A stretch of DNA of 64,000 bases, from assembly GCA_903907925.1 (NCBI GenBank), contig CAIVQB010000113.1, positions 1-64,000 of the forward strand. Reading direction: 5' to 3'. The notes under the pieces are model-generated. The model searched no databases, had not been told where the DNA came from, and worked only from the letters and a program-made list of their open reading frames with translations. The position numbers and the translations under genes were made by a program. Below, in pieces: positions 7,898 to 16,821 of the stretch; the first letter of the stretch is position 1; each line of letters opens with the position of its first letter. This stretch comes from an uncultured Verrucomicrobiota bacterium. Lineage in GTDB: Bacteria > Verrucomicrobiota > Verrucomicrobiia > Limisphaerales > UBA9464.

Positions 7898-10800
7898 TCA
7901 TGGACTCTTCAGCAACATTCGGATCTGTTCGAATCGGGGATCGGTGGGGAACAGCTTGCGCAGGCTCGGTGCGGCCGGATTGGTCCGGGATTGGGCATCA
8001 CTCGCGGTGAAAGCCTTCTCCAGACTGGCTTTCGCCTCGGGTACTTTCCCGAGCGCTGCCTGCACCTGCGCCAGATTCAACCATCCATCGGCGCTTCCCG
8101 GCACAAGTCGGGTGATCTTCACGAAGGTCGCCTCCATGCCGTCGAGGCGGATGATCTCCCGGTAGCCTTCGGCGAGTTTGAGCAGTTGGGCCGGTTCCGA
8201 GGAGGCGGCGAGCAGGCGGTCGAAAATCGAGACGGCTTCATTGGATCGACCGCTCTGATACAAGGCGGCGGCGGCCTGGAATCCGGCATCGAAGTTTGTC
8301 GGTTGACTGCGGACCTGGGCTTCCAGGCTGGCGAGGGTTTCCGCCGTCACTGGAGTGGTGCCGGCGCTCTTGCGGACGCGATCGAGTTGGATCACCAGGT
8401 CACGAATCCCGGCGTTGTCCGAATCAAACGCCTCGCAGGTCTTGGCCACGAGGTAGGCGTCTTCGCTATGGCCGGTCGCCGCCAAAAGCGAAGCCAGGTT
8501 CCAGGTGGATTCAGGGCTGTAAGGACAGAAGGCGAACGCCTGTTTCAACGCGAACTCGGCCTCGCGCAGGTACCGCTGTTGCGCGACTGGATTGGTGGAG
8601 GTCTGCGCCCGCCAGCCGTAAATGCTCTTCCCCTGCGCATTGCGAAGTTTGCTGAAGGCCTTTTGTCCGTTGTCATCGCGAATGAACTTCGGGTCGCCCG
8701 TGAAGCCGGTCAGGTCGCGACGTTGATAGGTCTTCAACGCGAAGGCGCAGATGTCCTTGGTCGGCGTGGAGTCGGTGATCCAGTTGCCGATCAGGCGGGC
8801 TGAATACTGGCTCCAGAAGTCATGATCCCGCTGCATTTGCTCATCGGTGAGATCCACCACCGGCTGGCGCTCGATCTTCATGATGATGCCGTATGGAGTC
8901 AGATGCGGGTACATCCACTTCAACGGAAAACTCTCCTCGATGTAGAACTCGTGATCCGGGTTGTTGTCGAACATCACCTTGGTCAGGAGGCCGTTGATGG
9001 CCATGACCGCAACCTGTCCCGAAACCGAGATGCGGCCGTCCTGCAACGGCGTGACGACCTCGCCGGACTCGAGCTGACCAAGGGAATAGCGGCGGGCGGC
9101 ATCGTCGGTGTATTCGCGGTAGCAGCGGGAGAGATCATCGATCGATGCCGTCAGGATCTCGCGATCGGGAAAGAGTCCGCCCAAACTGGCCCGGATGAGG
9201 CCCGGATAGGATTCCTCGAGCAGCAACCGGTTCAGACGAACCCGGTTGGCGGTGGGCGGAGTCTGTCGGGCGAAAGCCCGGACCCGCTCACTGAGTTTCA
9301 TCTGGGAAAAGCGCGCGGGATCGTCGAATAACGACGGACCGTCGAGGACGCGATTGAGCGCAGTTGCCAGGGCGGTGGCATCGGCGGGAACGGTTCCGCC
9401 GAGCTTCTGACGCAGGTAGGCCGAGAGTGGATCGGTGCCGGTCCCGAGGCGGTTCTTGAAGGCGTTGAAATCCGCGAAATGATCGGCTTGGAAGAACGAG
9501 GAACCGGCCCGGCGTTCCTTCTCGATCCGCGCGCCGAGGCCGGTGAAGAAGGTGTCGAGCGGCGTCGCCAATTTGGCCAGGAAATTGGTCCGACCGCGGG
9601 ACGCCGACTTGGCGTCGTTGAGGAAGCCCTGGAAAAACGGTGGATCGACCTGCGCGCTCCGATTGTAGTGGGCGCGGATGTAGTCGAGGTAGGTGTTGTC
9701 GGCGAGGGCGTTTTGGGTGATGAGGTACACGTCCCGGCGATCGAATGCAGGGTTCCGGCGTTTCGCGGGCGGGATGAAGCTCTCGCAGAAAATCATGTAC
9801 GTCGGGCAGAACCGGCCGGGATCCGTGCCGCCGTAAAGGACCGCGTCGCGGGCCATGGGCGGGTAGAGCGGCTTGCCCGCGCGATCCTTGGGCGCGGGCG
9901 CGGCCGAGGTGTCGGCACCGGGCTCGAACATGTCGTGCCCGAACCAGAATCCGAAGTAGTGACCGCGCTGCTCGTTGTCAGCCCAGTGCGAAAAGATCGA
10001 ATCGGCCGGAACCAGCAGGAACAGCGCGAGAAACGGAACAAAGATGAGGCGATACTGACGCAGGAATAGAAGGGCGATGAACGCGATGGCCACCACAACG
10101 CTGATGCCCGCCCCGACACGGAGGGTGGTGAATTGGGTGTCGATCAGGACCAGCGCAAATTCGTAAAGGTTGAAGGCAAACACCACGAACCCACCCACGA
10201 ACAGCGGTAAACGAACCTGATCAAACTGCGTCAAAATGAGCGCACCGATGATCGACAATCCGTAGCCGACGGCCAGGGCGATGATCACGTGCGACGAGGT
10301 GAAGAACACCTTTACCATTTCGCGGCTCTGACGATCGACCCCGGGGTTGAGGAGAATCAGCAGCATGAAGGCGAGGCAGAGGTAGATCGCCGTCAGGCCA
10401 AAGATCCAGGCGCGCTCGCGGCGTTGCATGCGGCCGAGGAAAACGAACGGCACCAGACCGATGAGCAGATTGGCCCAGTTGAACTCCTCCTTGCAGCCCT
10501 GGGCGTACATCTGGATTTGCGAAAAGAGCATCCAGATGTTGAGGCTCGGATTGGTCTTTTCATATTGACCCCGGGTGAAGGCGTGGACGAAACCCTCTGC
10601 CGTTCGCGGGTAGCCCCAGTTCATCGGCGGATTGGTCATCGAAGCGACCGGCATGTAGAAGTAGAAGGCCGCGCCGGCGCAGAAGCATAGGAAACAGGCA
10701 ATGGCAGGCCACCAGTAGCGCAGCACCCGCTTCTCCTGCTCGGTGCCGTACGAGACTCCGAAAATTCCCACGACGGCAAGGATCGCAGCGCCGGCCAGAA

Positions 10801-11887
10801 GCTTGAGACTGGCACTGACGGCGGTTTCGAGTCCGTGAAGTTCCTGAACCACTTGTTCCGCCGACCGCCCTTGGGCGACCAATTGGCCGGCCTTCGACGA
10901 TTGCTCGACCAGCGTGATGGCTGAGAAATTGTAGTTCAGGAAAAGCAGGGCGAGAACGCCGGTAACCACACCGGTGATCCAGAGCCGGGACTTGTTGGAC
11001 ATCTCACCGGAGGCGGCATAGGCACCGGCAAACATCAGGATTCCGACTCCGTTGAACACCGTGAACACGCCGGGGTTGTCGTTGAGGATCCCCGTCAACG
11101 AGAAGGCGCGGCCCACCACCACCAGGGCGTAAAACAAGGCACTGCAGAAACAGAAATCCCGGCCGAGTTTCCGGTCCGCAGCCAGCACCAGGAACACGAT
11201 GCCAATGGCGGCGACGATCAGCGTTTGGTGGTTGCAGAAACACAGCCCGAACAGGAACAACGCGATGTAAAGATACCGTCGCTGCTCGGGCCGGTGGATC
11301 CACCGCAGCAGGAAGGCCAGCATGCCCATGAAGGTGAGGACGGCGAGGGTGTACACCTCGACGATCACCGCCTGGCTCCAGATGTAGCCGTTGAAACCGA
11401 TGAGAAGGCCGCTGACCAGTCCGGACACCAGGCAGAGCGGATTCTCCCAGCGTTTCTCGAGGGCTTTGAACAGGTCGACTCCTTCGAGAATCATGCTGCT
11501 CCCACGGGAAACCAGGAGCCCCACCAATCCGGCAGAGGCGGCGGCCGCAACGGCCGATGAAACGGAAACCCGCCAGGCGATGTTCGAGAAGGGCAGCAGT
11601 TTGGTGAACAGCCAGGTGTAGAGCGTCCAGACCGGATAGCCGGGAGGGTGCGGGACGCCGGCATACATGGATCCCACCGCCAGTTCGCCGGAATCCTCAA
11701 GCGTGAGATCTGGGGACAGCGTCAGCAGGTATCCGATCAGGACCAGTGCGGCGGTGACTAGGAAGGTGAGCCAATCGACACGACGGAAGAGGGCGTCAGG
11801 AGTGGCGGGAACCGGCGGTTGCGGCTCGGCCACCGCCGGTGCGGGGCGGGGCTTCGAACGGGCGGCGGCGGAATTCGGACTCGACAT
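7898..11887 (-). CDS. DUF2723 polytopic membrane protein with C-terminal TPR region
   Basis: A 1,329-aa inner-membrane protein. Residues about 40-650 hold roughly a dozen hydrophobic segments, and the first external loop carries LEDSGELAVGSMYAGVPHPPGYPVW, the DUF2723 signature; this family is related to GT-C protein O-mannosyltransferases. The acidic/GYP loop after helix 1 is where GT-C enzymes place their catalytic acid. The long soluble part (about 650-1150) has no recognised domain, and about 1150-1310 shows TPR-like helices (LREAEFALKQAFAFCPYSPESTWNLASLLAATG and AAALYQSGRSNEAVSIFDRLL). A glycosyltransferase role on an exported protein or lipid is inferred from the family, not proven. A short alanine/proline-rich cytoplasmic N-terminus precedes helix 1. 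It is the last gene of a minus-strand series. Confidence 0.85.
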   Translation of the reverse strand: MSSPNSAAARSKPRPAPAVAEPQPPVPATPDALFRRVDWLTFLVTAALVLIGYLLTLSPDLTLEDSGELAVGSMYAGVPHPPGYPVWTLYTWLFTKLLPFSNIAWRVSVSSAVAAAASAGLVGLLVSRGSSMILEGVDLFKALEKRWENPLCLVSGLVSGLLIGFNGYIWSQAVIVEVYTLAVLTFMGMLAFLLRWIHRPEQRRYLYIALFLFGLCFCNHQTLIVAAIGIVFLVLAADRKLGRDFCFCSALFYALVVVGRAFSLTGILNDNPGVFTVFNGVGILMFAGAYAASGEMSNKSRLWITGVVTGVLALLFLNYNFSAITLVEQSSKAGQLVAQGRSAEQVVQELHGLETAVSASLKLLAGAAILAVVGIFGVSYGTEQEKRVLRYWWPAIACFLCFCAGAAFYFYMPVASMTNPPMNWGYPRTAEGFVHAFTRGQYEKTNPSLNIWMLFSQIQMYAQGCKEEFNWANLLIGLVPFVFLGRMQRRERAWIFGLTAIYLCLAFMLLILLNPGVDRQSREMVKVFFTSSHVIIALAVGYGLSIIGALILTQFDQVRLPLFVGGFVVFAFNLYEFALVLIDTQFTTLRVGAGISVVVAIAFIALLFLRQYRLIFVPFLALFLLVPADSIFSHWADNEQRGHYFGFWFGHDMFEPGADTSAAPAPKDRAGKPLYPPMARDAVLYGGTDPGRFCPTYMIFCESFIPPAKRRNPAFDRRDVYLITQNALADNTYLDYIRAHYNRSAQVDPPFFQGFLNDAKSASRGRTNFLAKLATPLDTFFTGLGARIEKERRAGSSFFQADHFADFNAFKNRLGTGTDPLSAYLRQKLGGTVPADATALATALNRVLDGPSLFDDPARFSQMKLSERVRAFARQTPPTANRVRLNRLLLEESYPGLIRASLGGLFPDREILTASIDDLSRCYREYTDDAARRYSLGQLESGEVVTPLQDGRISVSGQVAVMAINGLLTKVMFDNNPDHEFYIEESFPLKWMYPHLTPYGIIMKIERQPVVDLTDEQMQRDHDFWSQYSARLIGNWITDSTPTKDICAFALKTYQRRDLTGFTGDPKFIRDDNGQKAFSKLRNAQGKSIYGWRAQTSTNPVAQQRYLREAEFALKQAFAFCPYSPESTWNLASLLAATGHSEDAYLVAKTCEAFDSDNAGIRDLVIQLDRVRKSAGTTPVTAETLASLEAQVRSQPTNFDAGFQAAAALYQSGRSNEAVSIFDRLLAASSEPAQLLKLAEGYREIIRLDGMEATFVKITRLVPGSADGWLNLAQVQAALGKVPEAKASLEKAFTASDAQSRTNPAAPSLRKLFPTDPRFEQIRMLLKSP

Positions 11888-11927
11888 AAGTAGACAAAAA
11901 ATCCTTCAGACAGGTCGGGCGGGAGGC

Positions 11928-12296
11928 CTAGCGGTCTGCCGAAGAAGAACGGGTAGTGGAGGGAGCAGGGACGTGGTTTGTCCACGTAAAACTGGCCGTT
12001 GGAAGTGCATTCTGCGCGCTCTGTTCGGTGGCGTAACGCAGGGCGGCCAGCAGCGGGGAATTGGTGGCGGGGCCCCCTTCAAACCCGATCGCCCGCACCG
12101 GGGCAACCGAAGGAATACTGAGGGTCACCAGCAACAGGCAGGCCGCCGCGGGCGTCATCCACGCCATCCAGGGAATCGGAGTCGGCCGCATGGTCGCGGC
12201 CACCGGCAGGCCGAAAATCGACCGTCTAAGCCCGCGGGAAGGGGATCGCGGTGTCCAGGAGGCCAGCAGTTCGGTCAGAGGATCGTCGGGATTCAT
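11928..12296 (-). CDS. Small membrane-anchored protein, putative anti-sigma partner
   Basis: A 122-aa protein starting MNPDDPLTELLASWTPRSP, with one hydrophobic segment (about residues 42-62, WMTPAAACLLLVTLSIPSV) and a C-terminal region of about 60 residues with no recognised domain. Verrucomicrobial sigma-factor genes are often followed by small one-helix proteins beginning with an acidic DDPL motif, so an anti-sigma or signalling role is inferred from context. The ATG at 12294-12296 lies inside the upstream sigma gene, which overlaps it by 71 bases in another frame. No zinc-binding anti-sigma HxxxCxxC motif is present. Confidence 0.68.
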   Translation of the reverse strand: MNPDDPLTELLASWTPRSPSRGLRRSIFGLPVAATMRPTPIPWMAWMTPAAACLLLVTLSIPSVAPVRAIGFEGGPATNSPLLAALRYATEQSAQNALPTASFTWTNHVPAPSTTRSSSADR

Positions 12297-12870
12297 GGGA
12301 TTCTTCAGGTGCGGGGTTCCGGAGACAGATTCGCAGGCGCGCCAGGCCGTATCGATACCGACCAGCAACCGTGTTGGGGGAAAGGTCCAGCAGCGTGCCA
12401 ATCTCCTCAAAAGTGTGTTCGTGCCAGATCTTGAGGACGATGACCTCGCGTTGTTCGGTCGGGAGTTCGTACAGACAGCGCATGGCGGCCTGTTCGGCGG
12501 GCGATTCCACCGGGGAAGGCTCAAACCAGCTTCGGGACTCCCATTCGCGCGCCAGTCGTCGCCAGAGTGAACGGCGGAAATTGAAGACCCGGTTGCGAAA
12601 GGCCCGGACCAGATAGTGTTCGGGGCGCTCGGGAGCTTCCCCGAGGCCGAGCAACGCAGCGAATACCTCCTGGACCACGTCCTCGGACTCGCCGTGAGAC
12701 AGTCCCAGGGCGCGGCCGTAAAGGATCAGCTTGGCGACCTGCAGATCGTACAGGGCTTCGCACCAGTGCGGAATGGAGGGCGTTGGAGTCACCGTTCTGT
12801 GGAGAGGACACTGCCAGCGCCGACTTTGTATGTCCTCTCCCAACTTTTTTCCGGAATACGGGACAACCAT
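12226..12870 (-). CDS. RNA polymerase sigma-70 family (ECF-type) sigma factor
   Basis: A two-domain sigma factor. Region 2 spans about residues 40-100 (SEDVVQEVFAALL, then EHYLVRAFRNRVFNFRR, the -10 recognition and melting part). Region 4 spans about 128-182 (ELPTEQREVIVLKIWHEHTFEEIG and LSPNTVAGRYRYGLARLR, the helix-turn-helix for the -35 element). The longest frame gives 214 aa, but its first 26 residues look non-conserved and a GTG at 12790-12792 is an alternative start (188 aa). The C-terminal 30 residues are beyond region 4 and overlap the start of the downstream membrane protein. The regulon cannot be inferred. Confidence 0.88.
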   Translation of the reverse strand: MVVPYSGKKLGEDIQSRRWQCPLHRTVTPTPSIPHWCEALYDLQVAKLILYGRALGLSHGESEDVVQEVFAALLGLGEAPERPEHYLVRAFRNRVFNFRRSLWRRLAREWESRSWFEPSPVESPAEQAAMRCLYELPTEQREVIVLKIWHEHTFEEIGTLLDLSPNTVAGRYRYGLARLRICLRNPAPEESHESRRSSDRTAGLLDTAIPFPRA

Positions 12871-12896
12871 TTCCCCGGATTGGTGTTGGATCCTTC

Positions 12897-13841
12897 ATGC
12901 GATATGCTTCTGGCATGCATCGAGTGTCAGGTGAGGCGAAGGTTGCCGCCGGTCGTCCGGCCACAGCGATGGTTGTGGCCTCGATGGCAGCATTGGCGGT
13001 GGTACTGACCGCCCAGGCGATCACCCAGGACAGCCCGGAATCAGCCAACAACGCGGTGTCCGCGGGGGTCGGATCGGCCAATGCGACGGGAATGGGACCG
13101 AATTCCAACCCCTATCTGGTGATTACCAATCGCAATGCCTTTGGGATCAAGCCGCCGGCCCCGCCGCCCGACCCCAAGTTGTCCGCCCCTCCGGCTCCGC
13201 CGCCCAATCTCTTTGTCACCGGGTTCAGCCAGCTCCGCGGCAACAAGCGCGCCTTTTTGGTGATGAATCGCCCCGGAAAATCACCGGAGTTCCTGGTGGT
13301 CGACGAATCGTATGATGTCGATGGACTCAAGGTGACTGCCATCGATCCGCGCAAGGAAACGCTGACGGTCATCAATGCCGGGACCGAAGTGACCCTGAAT
13401 TTCAAGGACAACGGCCTCAAACCCGGGACGTTGCCGATCAACCTGCCCGGCAACGGCATGGGGCCGGGCGGACCGGGCAATCCCATGGTCCGGCCGGTTC
13501 CCCAGGTTTTTGCTCCGGGTACACCGGGCGCGCCCACGGTGGTTCGGCGGCCGAGTTCCGAGAATCTGCCGATCAGCGATATTTCAGACTCGGATTCGGC
13601 CTCGGTACGGCCTGCGCGTCGGGGGGTCTATACCGGTGCCAACAATGGCGGTGGCGGGTTTAACGGCGGCTATCCGGGAGCCTTTCCGGGAGGCGGTACT
13701 CCGATGTCCACGGTGGCCGATCCGAATCCCGTCAATACTCTTCCTCCGCCCAGCTCCTCCGCGGTTCCAGCAGCCCCCGGAGTGGTCTCAAATCCCGGCT
13801 CCGGCAGAACCCCACCGCCGGTTCCATATATTCCGCGGTGA
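12897..13841 (+). CDS. Secreted/anchored proline-glycine-rich protein of unknown function
   Basis: About 314 aa from the ATG at 12897 (an ATG at 12915 is also possible). An N-terminal hydrophobic segment (TAMVVASMAALAVVLTAQA) is a signal peptide or anchor. The next part reads NPYLVITNRNAFGIKPPAPPPDP, then an Ala-Pro-rich linker and a compact folded section (LFVTGFSQLRGNKRAFLVMN through VTAIDPRKETLTVINAGTEVTLNF). That section resembles the small beta domain of type II secretion GspC/pilus-associated proteins, where an NxFxL-type phrase precedes a beta fold acting as inner-membrane clamp; this comparison is tentative. The last 150 residues are low-complexity Gly/Pro/Ser. It is divergent from the sigma gene with only about 26 bases between, so the two promoters must overlap. 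Confidence 0.75.
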   Translation: MRYASGMHRVSGEAKVAAGRPATAMVVASMAALAVVLTAQAITQDSPESANNAVSAGVGSANATGMGPNSNPYLVITNRNAFGIKPPAPPPDPKLSAPPAPPPNLFVTGFSQLRGNKRAFLVMNRPGKSPEFLVVDESYDVDGLKVTAIDPRKETLTVINAGTEVTLNFKDNGLKPGTLPINLPGNGMGPGGPGNPMVRPVPQVFAPGTPGAPTVVRRPSSENLPISDISDSDSASVRPARRGVYTGANNGGGGFNGGYPGAFPGGGTPMSTVADPNPVNTLPPPSSSAVPAAPGVVSNPGSGRTPPPVPYIPR

Positions 13842-13879
13842 GAATGTGGGATCTGGGACCTTGGGTCTGGGGAGGCAGG

Positions 13880-14713
13880 TCAGGGGCGGATGAGGTGGGC
13901 GGCTTCGGTGGCGGTGGCGCCGTCGTGCACGATGGCCATCAAGGCCCGGGTCATCCCCGCCGGATCGGTGTGCTGGATGATGTTGCGGCCATAAACGATG
14001 CCTGCCGCGCCCTGCTGGATTAGCGTTTCCGTGCGTGCGAGGATTTCAGCATCTGCCGCCTTGCCACCGCCCCGGACCAGCACCGGAATCCGGCCTGAAA
14101 TCTCCACCACCCGGTGATAGTCGACCACCGCATCGGTGGGATCGGCCTTGATGATGTCGGCACCCAGTTCAACCGCCTGACGAACCAACGGCAGGATCTT
14201 GTCGAGATCGCCATCGACCATGTAGCCGCCAGCCTTGGTGTTTGGTTGGAACACCAGCGGCTCAATCATCAGCGGCATCGAATAGCGGTCACACTCCGGT
14301 TTGATCCGCAAAATGTTCTGGATACATTGATCCGATACCTCGGGTTCGCCGGGAATCCGGAACAGGTTCACCACCACGCAGGTCGCATCCAAACGGAGTG
14401 CCTGTTCGACCGGCGCATCGATCATCCGGCTGAACAACGCCCGCGGCAGTTGGGAGCCATAGACGTTGGCCACGTCGGTCCGCAGCACCAGCGCCGGCTT
14501 CTCCTTGCCGCGAATCGATTGCAGGTATTGGGCCTGGCCGACGGTCAGTTGGATCGCGTCGGGCGCCGCCGAAACCACCGTCTGGACCGCTTTTTCCATG
14601 TTCTCAATGCCGTTGAGAAAGCCGCGTTCGTTGAAGAAGCCATGGTCGATGGCGACGTCGAAGCAGCGGTTGGACTTGGCGTTGAACAGGCGGTTGAGGC
14701 GATACGCTTTCAT
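13880..14713 (-). CDS. Class I aldolase of the DeoC/FbaB/LsrF family
   Basis: A 277-aa TIM-barrel aldolase. The N-terminal AIDHGF (residues 21-26), the Schiff-base lysine in ADIIKADPT (K189) and the phosphate-binding ends VLVRGGGKAADAEIL (211-225) and GAAGIVYGRNIIQ (236-248) match archaeal-type class I fructose-bisphosphate aldolases and LsrF/DhnA-like enzymes. A cytoplasmic role in cleaving or condensing a ketose phosphate is inferred; the exact substrate is not readable. It is the last gene of a minus-strand cluster with a PfkB kinase, a HAD phosphatase and an oxidoreductase, which suits sugar-phosphate breakdown or synthesis. It is separated by 81 bases from ApbE upstream. Confidence 0.85.
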   Translation of the reverse strand: MKAYRLNRLFNAKSNRCFDVAIDHGFFNERGFLNGIENMEKAVQTVVSAAPDAIQLTVGQAQYLQSIRGKEKPALVLRTDVANVYGSQLPRALFSRMIDAPVEQALRLDATCVVVNLFRIPGEPEVSDQCIQNILRIKPECDRYSMPLMIEPLVFQPNTKAGGYMVDGDLDKILPLVRQAVELGADIIKADPTDAVVDYHRVVEISGRIPVLVRGGGKAADAEILARTETLIQQGAAGIVYGRNIIQHTDPAGMTRALMAIVHDGATATEAAHLIRP

Positions 14714-14794
14714 GAACGGGATCGGAGGGTGCCGGGAACCAGCCGGAAATTTCCACCGACAAATGCGGCAATTACAGGCTTTGAAAATTCCCGA

Positions 14795-15811
14795 TCAATG
14801 CGGCCAGAGCCAACGGCCGAAGCCCGGGGTTCGGTCCTCTTGCACCTCGGTTCCGGGCTTGCGGAGGACCAGGGCTTCAACGCCGCGGAACCCTCGCAGC
14901 TTCGCCAGGCCCTCCACCGGTCCCAACACGCTGACCACCTTCGACAGCGCGTCGACGGTCATGCCCTCGGGACCGATCAGCGTCACCAATCCATGATCGG
15001 TCAGGCCGATTCCGGTATGCGGATTGACGATGTGAGAGTAACGAATGCCGCCGATTTCGGCCCGCTGGAAGACATCCCCGGAAGTCGCCAGGGCCTGCCG
15101 CCGCAGCGCAACGAACCGCGGCGCCGGTGCCGGCGTCGTGTCAAACACGCCCACCTCGACGCGCCAGCCCGGTTGGTCGGGCGGCGGTTCCCCGGCCACC
15201 ATGTCGCCGCCGCCGCTGACCAGAAACCGGCGAACGCCCGCCGCACGGAGCGTTCGTGCGGCTTCGTCCAACGCGTACCCTTTGGCGATGCCACCCGGGT
15301 CGAGTCGCATTCCCGGCTGGGTCAACTGCGCGGTTCGTGACCGGTGATCGAGTTCGATAGACTGCCAACCGACTGATTTCAGGGCGGTCTCAAGTTGGGA
15401 ATGGGGCGGGAGCTGTCGTTGTCTTCGTGCCCGTTTCCAAAGTTGAACCAGGGGGCCGACGGTGATGTCGAACGCGCCGTCGCTCGCCCGTGAGACTTGA
15501 TCCGCGCGGACCAGGACGTTCCAAAGGTCCGCCGAGACAGGAACGGCTCGGTGGCTGCCGGAGGAACGCGAGAGGCGGGACAGTTCGGATTCCTCCTCAT
15601 AATCACTGAGAATCGCATTCAACTGCGCGATTCGCGAAAAAGCCGCTTCCGAAGCGGTCCGGGCGTGTTCCGCGTCGGGAGCGTAGAGGACAATTCGGAA
15701 CGGCAATCCCATTTCGGGACGATCAAATTCGAACCGGCTCGTTGCGACAGGCTGGGTCCGGCAGCCGGATGCAAGGCCTCCGATGACGGCCAGCAGGAAC
15801 CAGATCTTCAC
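14795..15811 (-). CDS. apbE: ApbE-family FAD:protein FMN transferase lipoprotein
   Basis: Transfers FMN from FAD to a Thr/Ser of target flavoproteins at the outer face of the inner membrane. The 338-aa protein has a lipoprotein signal with lipobox LASGC (Cys17), then the ApbE landmarks: LNAILSDYEEESELSRL, FDITVGPLVQLWK, DPGGIAKGYALDEAARTL, VSGGGDMVAG, and SHIVNPHTG with the following DALSKVVSVLG metal/FAD region. Length is normal. It overlaps the upstream PfkB gene by four bases (ATGA), so it is co-translated with a kinase cluster. No Nqr, Rnf or other typical flavinylation target is in the window, which makes this context unusual. Confidence 0.93.
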   Translation of the reverse strand: MKIWFLLAVIGGLASGCRTQPVATSRFEFDRPEMGLPFRIVLYAPDAEHARTASEAAFSRIAQLNAILSDYEEESELSRLSRSSGSHRAVPVSADLWNVLVRADQVSRASDGAFDITVGPLVQLWKRARRQRQLPPHSQLETALKSVGWQSIELDHRSRTAQLTQPGMRLDPGGIAKGYALDEAARTLRAAGVRRFLVSGGGDMVAGEPPPDQPGWRVEVGVFDTTPAPAPRFVALRRQALATSGDVFQRAEIGGIRYSHIVNPHTGIGLTDHGLVTLIGPEGMTVDALSKVVSVLGPVEGLAKLRGFRGVEALVLRKPGTEVQEDRTPGFGRWLWPH

Positions 15812-16821
15812 GGAAACAACCGTTCGCGCAATTGGGCGACCGAGGCGGTTCCGGTGGTGCCCAATTGATGGATCACAATGCTGGCTGCTGCCATGGCCAG
15901 CTCCATCGCCTCCAGCACCGTGGCGCCGGCGGCGAGTGCCGCGGTGAGGTTTGCGGTCACCGAGTCGCCGGCACCCACGATGTCGATCGGGCCACGGATG
16001 GGATGGGACGCAACGTGATGAACGGAGCCGTCGGGCAGCGCGCCAACCATTCCACGTTCGGCGAGGGTGACGAACGCGGGTTGTCGGTTGGTTGCGGCCA
16101 TATGGGCGCAGGCACGGCCGATTTCTTCGATCGATTCCACCGGAGCTCCGGCCAGCGCACCGAGTTCGCGGGCATTCATCTTGAACATCACCGGTGGCCA
16201 GCCCGAAAGGCCGCGCCGACTGTCCGCCACCCAGGGCGGGCTCAACGGGCGCTGCAATGAGCGAACCACATCCAGCAATTCCGGCGTGACGACACCGGTT
16301 TCAGCGACATCCACCTGATCGAGAAGAATCATCCCGCTCGAAACCTCCGCTGCCTGGATCAGGGCCGCGCCCAAAGCCGTGCGGAGAGCCGTTGGGGTCG
16401 GTGACCAATTTTTCAAGTCGAGCCGGCTCAGCTCTTCGGGCGGCATTCCCAAGCGGTGCAGCAACGGCTTGCTGTAGGTAAAAGTGTGACGATTCGCCGC
16501 GGTGAGAAACCCGTCGAGAACCACTCCGGGCCGGGCGGCCAGTGCACGCCGAAGTTCCCAGCCCTCGCCGTCATCGCCACACAGCCCGATGGGCCGAAGT
16601 TCGCCCACACCGAGCGCCGCGAGATTGTTGAGAATCGTTCCTGCGCCACCGGGCTGGCATCGGGTGCCGGTGACGTTATGGACCACCAGTCCGGTCTCGA
16701 TGGATATTTCCTGGAGCGCCGGATCGATGTCGAAATAGCGGTCGAGGCAGAAATCTCCGGCAATGGTCAACCGGAGCGACGGATAGACACCGGTGATTTG
16801 TTCGAAGCGTTCGCGGTTCAT
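15808..16821 (-). CDS. PfkB-family carbohydrate kinase (HldE/RfaE kinase-like)
   Basis: A 337-aa ribokinase-fold sugar kinase. It has GDFCLDRYFDIDP near the N-terminus (residues 22-34), the family motif PGGAG (57-61), and the anion-hole/catalytic motif GAGDSVTANLTAAL (283-296, base Asp286). The N-terminal pattern is closest to the heptose-phosphate kinase domain of HldE/RfaE, so a phosphosugar substrate is inferred. The ATG at 16819-16821 overlaps the upstream gene by four bases and the stop overlaps apbE by four, showing tight translational coupling on both sides. A longer in-frame extension upstream lies inside the neighbouring gene and is rejected. Confidence 0.9.
   Translation of the reverse strand: MNRERFEQITGVYPSLRLTIAGDFCLDRYFDIDPALQEISIETGLVVHNVTGTRCQPGGAGTILNNLAALGVGELRPIGLCGDDGEGWELRRALAARPGVVLDGFLTAANRHTFTYSKPLLHRLGMPPEELSRLDLKNWSPTPTALRTALGAALIQAAEVSSGMILLDQVDVAETGVVTPELLDVVRSLQRPLSPPWVADSRRGLSGWPPVMFKMNARELGALAGAPVESIEEIGRACAHMAATNRQPAFVTLAERGMVGALPDGSVHHVASHPIRGPIDIVGAGDSVTANLTAALAAGATVLEAMELAMAAASIVIHQLGTTGTASVAQLRERLFP

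Noticed and set aside
12871-12896. Longer start for the secreted Pro/Gly-rich protein
   Set aside because: An upstream extension would run into the divergent sigma gene and its residues are not signal-like; the ATG at 12897 gives a normal signal sequence.
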